Source of the DNA: Rhodospirillaceae bacterium
GTDB taxonomy: Bacteria > Pseudomonadota > Alphaproteobacteria > Rhodospirillales > Rhodospirillaceae
Length of the DNA: 60,263 nucleotides
Direction: 5' to 3'
Assembly: GCA_009693785.1 (NCBI GenBank)
Contig: SHWP01000015.1
Coordinates: 1 to 60,263 of the forward strand
The translations under genes were made by a program, and so were the position numbers. Below, piece after piece: positions 8,086 to 15,348 of the stretch. Positions within the stretch are counted from its first letter, which is position 1. Each line of letters opens with the position of its first letter. The notes under the pieces were generated by a model, which saw nothing but the letters and a program-made list of their open reading frames with translations, was not told the DNA's origin and ran no database searches.

Positions 8086-9546
8086 ATGCCGCTTGTCGAT
8101 ACGCTGATTAAAAACGCTTACATCGTCACCATCGACGCGGGCCGACGTGTGTTCACGCATGGTTATATCGCCTTTCAGGGTGGAAAAATCGCAGCCATTG
8201 GCGATATGAAAGATTGTGCGGTCGAGGCCGTCGAGACGATAGACGGAAGCAACAAAGCCGTGCTGCCGGGCATGACCAATGCCCATAACCACCTCAATCA
8301 GGTTTTCTTTCGCGGTTACAACGACGACCGCTGGCCTGTTTTGAGCATTCCTAAAGCGGTCACGGCGGTGATGAAACAACTTTACACCGTGTCCGAGCGC
8401 ACGGACGAAGAACGCAGCTATATCCTTACACGGCTGCATTGCCTGGAAATGCTCAAGGCGGGCTATACCGCCACTCACGACGAACATTTCACCAATGCTC
8501 AAAAAAAATCCGCCGATGGCTCGTGGCGCGCGGTTACCGACTCAGGCATGCGTGGGTTCTTGGCGCGCTGCATTGTCGATAGCGAGATGGTGCCCGCCAT
8601 GGGCCGCGAAGACATTGATGAAGGGTTGGCCGAGGTCGAACGGCTGCGTGATAAATTTAATTCATCTCGCATTGCGGTCGCCGCGGGTTTTGTGAATTAC
8701 CGTTTTTTGAACGACCCTGCGAATATGAGGCGCATCCACCAGGGCGCACAGCGCCTGGGTTTACGGCTTGATATCGACATGACCGACAACAGCAGCGGCG
8801 CCGATTTGCGCAAGCGCGGGTTTGAAGGCGGGCAGGTGGAGTATTACCGCAGCTTCGATTTGCTCAGCGCGCCGATGTACGCGGGCAAGGCGGTCAATGT
8901 GCGCCCGCATGAATTTGAGATTTTGGCCGCTCATGATTGCCGTCTGGGGCTGGTGCCGATCCTGCGGCAGTTCGACGGCGTTGGGTTGCCACTCCATCAC
9001 ATCTTGAAGTTAGGTGTTATTCCCGGCCTTGGCACCGATGCGCCCATGGTGACCGACAATCAAAATCCGTTTGAAGTCATGCGCCACATTATCCTGGGGC
9101 AGAATCTGGCGGTCCATCGTGAGAAAGCGCAGGGCCTGCCGGCGCCCGAGCCGCAACATTGGGCCACCGCCGAGACGGTTTTGGAAATGGCGACCATCGG
9201 CGGTGCACGCACATTGTTCATGGATGGCGTTACGGGGTCGCTTGAGGTTGGCAAAGCCGCCGATTGCGTGCTGGTCGATCTCAACCAGGCGATCATGGCG
9301 CCGCACTTTGCACATCGCCGCACTTTGGGCGCGCTGGTCTGGGCCGGTGAAACGCGCATTGTCCACACGGTCTTTGTGGACGGGCGCAAACTGATCGAGG
9401 CTGGGCGTTCGACGGTATGGAATGAAGATGAGGTCATCGCCTCGGCCGAGAAAGTTCTGGCAGATATTGTCGCAGAGACGGATTTGGCTGACGCTTTGCC
9501 GTCCCGCATTGCGGGGCAGCGCCATCGTGGCTGGACCTATATATAA
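8086..9546 (+). CDS. Amidohydrolase-superfamily protein, TRZ/ATZ type
   Basis: A 486-residue protein with the composite-barrel layout of the cytosine deaminase/chlorohydrolase branch. The first metal motif NAHNHL gives H67 and H69, and the final acid is D318 in GLGTDAP. The strand that normally carries a metal His before an HxxE-like segment reads LDIDMTDN here (228-235). The usual HCPxSN loop is replaced by GLVPILRQF. The metal site is therefore non-standard and the reaction is uncertain. ATG 8086 is preferred. The binding protein at 9557 follows after 10 bases, pointing to a two-gene transcription unit. Confidence 0.82.
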   Translation: MPLVDTLIKNAYIVTIDAGRRVFTHGYIAFQGGKIAAIGDMKDCAVEAVETIDGSNKAVLPGMTNAHNHLNQVFFRGYNDDRWPVLSIPKAVTAVMKQLYTVSERTDEERSYILTRLHCLEMLKAGYTATHDEHFTNAQKKSADGSWRAVTDSGMRGFLARCIVDSEMVPAMGREDIDEGLAEVERLRDKFNSSRIAVAAGFVNYRFLNDPANMRRIHQGAQRLGLRLDIDMTDNSSGADLRKRGFEGGQVEYYRSFDLLSAPMYAGKAVNVRPHEFEILAAHDCRLGLVPILRQFDGVGLPLHHILKLGVIPGLGTDAPMVTDNQNPFEVMRHIILGQNLAVHREKAQGLPAPEPQHWATAETVLEMATIGGARTLFMDGVTGSLEVGKAADCVLVDLNQAIMAPHFAHRRTLGALVWAGETRIVHTVFVDGRKLIEAGRSTVWNEDEVIASAEKVLADIVAETDLADALPSRIAGQRHRGWTYI

Positions 9547-9556
9547 GAGTGACGTG

Positions 9557-11059
9557 ATGAGTTGGTGCCTGAGAAAATTTCTCATCGTCCTATGCGCTGT
9601 CGTATTCGCAGCAACGCCAGCCCTGGCTGAGAAAGTTCTGCGGATCGGGGTTACCTCCTTGCCCGTTCTTCAGGGCACGCCCTATGGCAACATTGTCGTT
9701 CCGGCCTTGCTGCCAGCGTTGGCGATTTACGACCCCATCGTGAAGTTCGACGACAATGGCGATGTCGTGCCCGCGTTGGCCACGTCGTGGGAGATGATAT
9801 CGCCCACAGTTTGGCGGTTCAAACTGCGCCAAGGCGTGACCTTCTCCAATGGCGAGCCCTTCACTGCCGAGGCGGCTGCCGCAGCGGTGAATTACCTCGC
9901 CTCCGAGGCGGGGCTGCTGGAAGTTGTCGCGCAGTTACTAGCCGACGTAACTAAAGCCACGGCGATAGATGCGGCAACACTCGAAATCGAGACGGAAGCG
10001 CCCAATGTGTTGCTGCCAAGGCGCCTAGCTGGAGTGCGTATTCCAGCGCCAGGGCATTGGCAGAAACTTGGCCGTCAGGAGTTCAGCCGCCAACCGGTCG
10101 GCACCGGCCCCTTCGTTGTGAAAGAATGGGCTGCGTCGAAACTCGTGTTGCTGGCCAACCCAACATCTTGGCGGCGGCCCATCATCGACCGCGTTGATCT
10201 GTTGGAAGTGCCTGACCTGAACGCACGCGTTCAGGCCTTGCGCACAGGGGCCATCGATATCGCCTTTGATGTTGGGCCCGAGGATAAGCCCATGATTGAA
10301 GCGAGTGGCGCGCAGTTGCTGGTTCGCCGCACGGGCCGTGTGCAAACCGTGACGTTTGTATCGAACAAGCCATCGCCGGTGGCCGACGTGCGGGTGCGCC
10401 AGGCGCTCAATTACGCCGTCGACAAGCAGCGCATTGTGGATGTTCTTTTAGGCGGCACCACAACCCCAACAACGCAGGGCGCGGTACGCCAAGCCTTCGG
10501 TTTTGACCCCAGCCTCACGGCTTACCCGTATGACCCCGAGCGTGCCCGCACCATGTTGAAAGATGCAGGCTATGGCGATGGCTTTGACATGCTGCTGAGC
10601 TTTCCACCGGGCATCATGGCGGCAGATGAAGCGTATTATCAGCAAGTGGTATCGGATCTGCGCGCAGTGGGCGTGAGGGTTGAGATTGAAACCTCAACGT
10701 TTGCCCAGCACACCAGCCGCATTCGAACAGGTGGATGGCCCGGCTTGGGGTTCGGCATGGACTTTAGCAATATGCCTCCGCTCGATGCGCTGTGGCCGAT
10801 CCGGGTGCACAGTTGTTTGTGGTCTGCGCCCTGGCACTGCCGCGATGACTGGACGCCGCTGATGCGTGCTGCAGAAACCGCCACCACCGTTGAGGAACGT
10901 TTGAGGCTGACCCGCCAACTTCTCAAGCTTTACCACGATGAGCCATCGGGTATTTTCCTGTGGGAAATGCCCGGCCTTGATGGCGTCGCGCGGCGCGTGG
11001 TGAACTATAAGCCTGGGTTTGGGACACTTAATTTCGATACGATTGATATCAACCCATAG
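9557..11059 (+). CDS. ABC-type solute-binding protein, family 5 (peptide/opine type), orphan
   Basis: A 500-residue periplasmic binding protein with a signal peptide ending TPALAEK. The typical SBP_bac_5 opening (LRIGVTSLP, then AIYDPIVKFDDNGDVVPALA) is followed by WRFKLRQGVTFSNGEPF and VRVRQALNYAVDKQRI, all standard for dipeptide/oligopeptide-type receptors. No permease or ATPase gene lies nearby, so the transporter is elsewhere or the protein acts alone. It is a paralogue of the protein at 57932; both share a C-terminal HSC-W-APW-C segment. The amidohydrolase directly upstream suggests uptake or sensing of that enzyme's substrate or product. Confidence 0.88.
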   Translation: MSWCLRKFLIVLCAVVFAATPALAEKVLRIGVTSLPVLQGTPYGNIVVPALLPALAIYDPIVKFDDNGDVVPALATSWEMISPTVWRFKLRQGVTFSNGEPFTAEAAAAAVNYLASEAGLLEVVAQLLADVTKATAIDAATLEIETEAPNVLLPRRLAGVRIPAPGHWQKLGRQEFSRQPVGTGPFVVKEWAASKLVLLANPTSWRRPIIDRVDLLEVPDLNARVQALRTGAIDIAFDVGPEDKPMIEASGAQLLVRRTGRVQTVTFVSNKPSPVADVRVRQALNYAVDKQRIVDVLLGGTTTPTTQGAVRQAFGFDPSLTAYPYDPERARTMLKDAGYGDGFDMLLSFPPGIMAADEAYYQQVVSDLRAVGVRVEIETSTFAQHTSRIRTGGWPGLGFGMDFSNMPPLDALWPIRVHSCLWSAPWHCRDDWTPLMRAAETATTVEERLRLTRQLLKLYHDEPSGIFLWEMPGLDGVARRVVNYKPGFGTLNFDTIDINP

Positions 11060-11095
11060 CTTCTGTTGAAGCCGCCTCCAAAACGTTTGCGCGGC

Positions 11096-12964
11096 TTAAC
11101 TCGCCCCCGCCGCGCGGATGTAGGCATCGACTTCGGACTCAAGAATATCAAGTGGCACAGAGCCCACCGCCAGTACGGCGTTGTGAAACGCCTTGAACGA
11201 GAACTTCGGGCCCAGCGCCGCCTTGGCCTTATCGCGCAGGGCGATAATGCGCAGTTGCCCAATCATGTACGATGTCGCCTGACCGGGGTTGACCACATAG
11301 CGTTCGATTTCACTGGCTTCGATGCCGTAGTCGATGGCTTGCTGGCGCGTCCATCCCTTGGTGTGGAGGCCGGTGTCGACCACCAGCCTGCGGGCGCGCC
11401 ACAGCGCCCCGTCCAATTCGCCTAAATGCCCCTCGGGGTCGCCGTCGTACCAGCCTTGCTCGGCGGCAAGGCGCTCGGCATACAAAGCCCAGCCTTCTGT
11501 GATGGATGAGATGCCGCCGAAGGCGCGGATCTGACGGAAGCGCGGCAACGATGCATCCTCGTTCATCAGTGCGATCTGGAAATGATGGCCCGGAACCGTC
11601 TCGTGATACACCAACGTGCGTAAACCCAATTTCGTCATGCGGTCGGGCCGCAACGGCATTTGGAAAATGCCAGGGCGTGATCCATCGAGCGGCGGTGCGG
11701 TGTAGTTGGCCGCGGCATTGGGCCAGCGGAATTCCGGAAACGGCTGGGCGATGACAGCCGCCTTGGGCATGTGATCGAACAACAAAGCCGAGCGGGCAAG
11801 GGAATCTTTCAGGATGCCGTTGATGTCGGTCATGACCGCCGCGCGCCCCTCGGGCGTGATGGGATAGCCTTGATCATTCTTCAGTTGCTTAATGCGTTCC
11901 GGAATGGTCCCCGTAGAGCGGCCCAGTTGTTTGAAGATGACATCCATCTCCTGCTCAAGGCGTGCGACTTCACGTAGACCAATCTGGTGAATCTCATCAG
12001 CTGTCAGCGTTGTTGATGTGAATCGCGCTAGGTGATGGGCGTAGGCAGCCTCGCCATTTTTGAGGTTTGAAATACCGGCTGCATCGGTCGAGAGCGGTAA
12101 CTGTTCTTGCAACACCCCAATCGCCGTGCGCCAAGCAGGGTAAACCTCGGACGTGACAATTTTTTCCACCTGCGCGCGCAACTCAGCCCGGCGTGCTTCG
12201 GGCACAACATTGCCAGTGCGTAGCCGCTCATCGAAGGTGGCCACCAGCGGGTTTTGCGCGGGCGGAGACGCAACGAATTGCTGCATCTGGGAAATCGTGG
12301 CGTTGAGAATGAACCGTGGTGGAATCGTGCCGAGCTTTGCGACGCGCTGAGTTTCGGCAATGGCCTCATTCATGCGCGTACCAACCAGCGCCAGCCGCGC
12401 GAGATAGTTGTCGGCGTCTTTCTCACTCTTTAGCGGGTGCTGCACAGTCAGCGTATTCACCAAATCGATATTGGCGCCGCCGAATTGTTCCAGCGGAAAT
12501 GCGAGGTCCGCGAACGGCTCGCCTTTCACAAAGATGTCGAGTTGCCAGTCCATCAAGTCGGCAGAGACGCGTTGCGGGGGTGTTAGCTTTGAACGGTCGA
12601 AGCGGCGCAACCCGGCCAATCCCTTTTGCGCCAGCCGTATGCGCTCGATTTGATTTTCGCGCGTTCGCGGCGACATTTGCCGTTCGACGCGGTCTTGTTC
12701 CTCGCCTGTGAAATACCGGCTGGCTGCGGCAGCGTCGGAATTAAACCGCATCCACTCATCGGTGAAGCTGTTGAAGAACTGATCAATGGTGCGTTCCTGC
12801 GCATGTGCACCTGTGACCGATAGGGCGATTAGGGCAATCACCGCAAGCGTAGCGACATGGGGCGTTGTGGCCTTGGCGCGTGAGCGGGATGTGTCGCGCA
12901 AGGTGTGCAACGCGATCACGAAAATGACTGAAGCAAGTACGGCCGATCCAAATAGTGTTTCCAT
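11096..12964 (-). CDS. DUF885 domain protein, putative exported metallopeptidase
   Basis: A 622-residue member of DUF885. The family has a gluzincin-like HExxxxHH signature, seen here as YHETVPGHHFQIAL in the C-terminal half with a downstream TEGWALYAE acid segment. A hydrophobic N-terminus is followed by a second hydrophobic stretch ending GAHAQE, consistent with export or membrane anchoring. ATG 12964 has AGAGGTG upstream and was preferred to an in-frame codon 33 bases earlier. It is transcribed divergently from the SUMF1-like gene. Inference: a periplasmic peptidase or amidase of unknown substrate. Confidence 0.85.
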   Translation of the reverse strand: METLFGSAVLASVIFVIALHTLRDTSRSRAKATTPHVATLAVIALIALSVTGAHAQERTIDQFFNSFTDEWMRFNSDAAAASRYFTGEEQDRVERQMSPRTRENQIERIRLAQKGLAGLRRFDRSKLTPPQRVSADLMDWQLDIFVKGEPFADLAFPLEQFGGANIDLVNTLTVQHPLKSEKDADNYLARLALVGTRMNEAIAETQRVAKLGTIPPRFILNATISQMQQFVASPPAQNPLVATFDERLRTGNVVPEARRAELRAQVEKIVTSEVYPAWRTAIGVLQEQLPLSTDAAGISNLKNGEAAYAHHLARFTSTTLTADEIHQIGLREVARLEQEMDVIFKQLGRSTGTIPERIKQLKNDQGYPITPEGRAAVMTDINGILKDSLARSALLFDHMPKAAVIAQPFPEFRWPNAAANYTAPPLDGSRPGIFQMPLRPDRMTKLGLRTLVYHETVPGHHFQIALMNEDASLPRFRQIRAFGGISSITEGWALYAERLAAEQGWYDGDPEGHLGELDGALWRARRLVVDTGLHTKGWTRQQAIDYGIEASEIERYVVNPGQATSYMIGQLRIIALRDKAKAALGPKFSFKAFHNAVLAVGSVPLDILESEVDAYIRAAGAS

Positions 12965-13051
12965 TTCACACCTCTTTGCATAAGTTATCACGATCATAGC
13001 TCTCTCTTTCTTCGGCTGCTAGAGAGGGTTATCGGAGTATCGGGGCGATCA

Positions 13052-13933
13052 ATGAATTGCTGGAGAATGTTTGCCATTGCAGCGCTGGTGGGATTTACGT
13101 TTGCCGCCCGCGCAGATGTGGCACGCATGCCCGGCCAATCGTTCCAGGAGTGCGAACAGTGCCCAACAATGGTGGTGGTTCCGCCCGGCCGCTTTGTGAT
13201 GGGGGCCGCACCCAGGGATGCCGACCGCAACGCCTGGGAAGAGCCGCAACACACCGTCACCTTACCCCGCGCGTTTGCCGTTGGCGTATATTCTGTCACG
13301 CGAAAAGAGTACGCGGCCTTCGTGGCCGAAGTGGGCGAGGCGGCCGACAAACTATGTACGGTGTGGCAGGGCACGAAATTTACCAAAGACCCCACGCGCG
13401 ATTGGCGCGAGCCCGGGTTCGCCCAAACCGAAACCGATCCGGTTGTGTGCGTGAGCTGGCAAGAGGCCAAGCGTTATGTCGCCTGGCTCAACGCCAAAAT
13501 TCAGCGTGGTAATGACGGGCCCTACCGGTTGCTCAGCGAAGCCGAATGGGAATACGCCGCGCGCGCGAGCAGTACCGCCATTTACTGGTGGGGTGATGGG
13601 ATTGGCGTGAACAACGCTAACTGCGATGGTTGCGGCAGCATATGGGATAACCAAAGCACGTCGCCGGTTGGCTCGTTCGCTGCGAATGCGTTTGGTCTCT
13701 ACGATGTCACCGGCAATGCGTGGCAATGGACCGAAGATTGCGACCATGACAGCTTCAATGGCGCCCCGAATGATGGCTCGGCCTGGATGACCGGAGCTTG
13801 CGGAAAACACATGGTGCGCGGGGGCTCGTGGTTTAAGTTCCCCAAGAACAACCGCATCTCGTACCGCTTTTGGGATGCGACGAATTTCCGCAGTTTTATC
13901 CTGGGCTTTCGCGTTGCCCGAACATTGGATTAA
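13052..13933 (+). CDS. Secreted SUMF1/EgtB/PvdO-type protein without FGE cysteines
   Basis: A 293-residue protein with a signal peptide (FAIAALVGFTFAARA) and a formylglycine-generating-enzyme (FGE)-sulfatase fold. Markers include MVVVPPGRFVMGA, LLSEAEWEYAAR, GLYDVTGNAWQWTED and MVRGGSWFKFP, close to the family's normal order. The catalytic cysteine pair of true FGE is absent, since the region after RGGSW reads FKFPKNNRISYRFWD. It is therefore probably not a sulfatase activator. Other members are nonheme iron oxygenases or PvdO-like chromophore enzymes. Only two bases separate it from the MFS gene at 13936, so they are likely co-translated. Confidence 0.85.
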   Translation: MNCWRMFAIAALVGFTFAARADVARMPGQSFQECEQCPTMVVVPPGRFVMGAAPRDADRNAWEEPQHTVTLPRAFAVGVYSVTRKEYAAFVAEVGEAADKLCTVWQGTKFTKDPTRDWREPGFAQTETDPVVCVSWQEAKRYVAWLNAKIQRGNDGPYRLLSEAEWEYAARASSTAIYWWGDGIGVNNANCDGCGSIWDNQSTSPVGSFAANAFGLYDVTGNAWQWTEDCDHDSFNGAPNDGSAWMTGACGKHMVRGGSWFKFPKNNRISYRFWDATNFRSFILGFRVARTLD

Positions 13934-13935
13934 AC

Positions 13936-15282
13936 ATGAACCCATCCACGCCCGAGGTTTCTAGGTCTTGGCCCAACCCGCAGTATGCCTGGTATGTGGT
14001 GGGCGTGCTAACGGTGGCCCAAACGCTGGGTTTCATCGACCGGCAAATCGTTTCGCTGCTGGTGGGCCCGCTCAAAACTGACCTGAGCCTGAGTGATGTA
14101 CAAGTCAGCTTGTTGGGCGGGCCAGCCTTCGCATTGTTTTATACGCTGCTCGGGATTCCCTTGGGCCGCCTGCTCGACCGTAACAGCCGCCGCGTGATCG
14201 TGTCGGCTGGCGTCTTCTTCTGGAGCCTGGCCACCATGGCCTGCGGGCTATCGAAAAGTTTTGCGTCGTTGTTCATGTTCCGCGTCGGGGTGGGCGTCGG
14301 CGAGGCGACGCTGTCGCCCGGCTCGTTCTCCATCATCGCCGATTATTTTCCGCCCGATAAACTCACGCGGCCCACCAGTCTATATTTAACAGGCGTGTGG
14401 TTGGGCACGGGGCTTGCGTTCATCATGGGTGGTGCAGTGATTGACATGGTGGCGTCCATGGGTATCGTGAGCCTTCCCATCTTGGGCGAATTGAAAGCTT
14501 GGCAGATTGTGTTCTTCTGTGTGGGCGCGCCGGGTTTGTTGTTTCCCATATGGATGATGTTGACGGTGCGCGAGCCGGTGCGCCGCAGTAAAATCGCAAC
14601 ATCAGCGCCCTCGGTCGATCTTGTCACCGCGCTGAAATTCGTGTGGGCCAACCGGCGCACCTATTTGCCGTTGTTCGCGAGCTTGGGTTTCTATGCCGCA
14701 TACGGCCTGGGCACATCGTTCTGGACGATTGAATTTTTTATCCGCGAGTTTGGCACCGGGCGCAGCAATATCAGTTATCTTTATGGCGCGCTGGCGTTTG
14801 TGTTCGGCACCATTGGCTCGATGGCGGGCGGGGCGCTGGCCGAACGGTTGGCGCGCCGGGGCGTTGCCGACGCCAATATTCTCACGGCATTCATGGGCAT
14901 GTGCGTCATGCTGCCGGTCTCGGTGCTGTTTCCGTTCATGCCCTCGATGGAACTGGCTGCGGTTGGTGTTGCGGGCGTGGTGTTCTTCACACCCTGGCCC
15001 TATGGCCCGTCGGTAGCGGCTATTCAAGTCGTCACGCCCAATGAAATGCGTGGCTTTGTCTCGGGGCTTTATCAATTCGTGGTGATCGTATTGGGCTTGG
15101 GCACGGGCCCGACGTCGATTGCGCTTTTCACGGACTATGTATTTCAGTCCGACAACTTGTTACCGCGCTCGTTGTCGGCCACGGCGGCCATCCTCATTCC
15201 CGCAGCCATGCTGTGCATGTATCTCACACGCAAGCCGTTCAAGAAAAGTTTAGCGGCCGCCCAAGCTTGGACCGAGCGCTAA
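13936..15282 (+). CDS. MFS transporter
   Basis: A 448-residue major facilitator with about twelve hydrophobic segments. The family loop between helices 2 and 3 appears as GIPLGRLLDRNSRR, followed by the R-x-GxGxGEA helix 4 motif (FRVGVGVGEATLSPG). The sequence FIDRQIVSLLVGPLK in helix 1 is typical of a Spinster/hexuronate-like branch. ATG 13936 immediately follows the SUMF1-type stop codon. The substrate is unknown; close coupling suggests it moves the substrate or product of that secreted protein. It ends convergently with the histidine kinase. Confidence 0.88.
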   Translation: MNPSTPEVSRSWPNPQYAWYVVGVLTVAQTLGFIDRQIVSLLVGPLKTDLSLSDVQVSLLGGPAFALFYTLLGIPLGRLLDRNSRRVIVSAGVFFWSLATMACGLSKSFASLFMFRVGVGVGEATLSPGSFSIIADYFPPDKLTRPTSLYLTGVWLGTGLAFIMGGAVIDMVASMGIVSLPILGELKAWQIVFFCVGAPGLLFPIWMMLTVREPVRRSKIATSAPSVDLVTALKFVWANRRTYLPLFASLGFYAAYGLGTSFWTIEFFIREFGTGRSNISYLYGALAFVFGTIGSMAGGALAERLARRGVADANILTAFMGMCVMLPVSVLFPFMPSMELAAVGVAGVVFFTPWPYGPSVAAIQVVTPNEMRGFVSGLYQFVVIVLGLGTGPTSIALFTDYVFQSDNLLPRSLSATAAILIPAAMLCMYLTRKPFKKSLAAAQAWTER

Positions 15283-15323
15283 TTGAATATAAGTTCGCGG
15301 CGAATATGCACTCTGCTGGAGTA

Positions 15324-15348
15324 CGGGCCGCAGCCCTGTTCAGGCCCG
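15324..15348. terminator. Possible bidirectional terminator stem
   Basis: CGGGCC (15324-15329) and GGCCCG (15343-15348) form a GC stem between the convergent MFS and histidine-kinase genes and overlap the kinase stop codon. There is no clear T-run, so intrinsic termination is uncertain. Confidence 0.35.
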
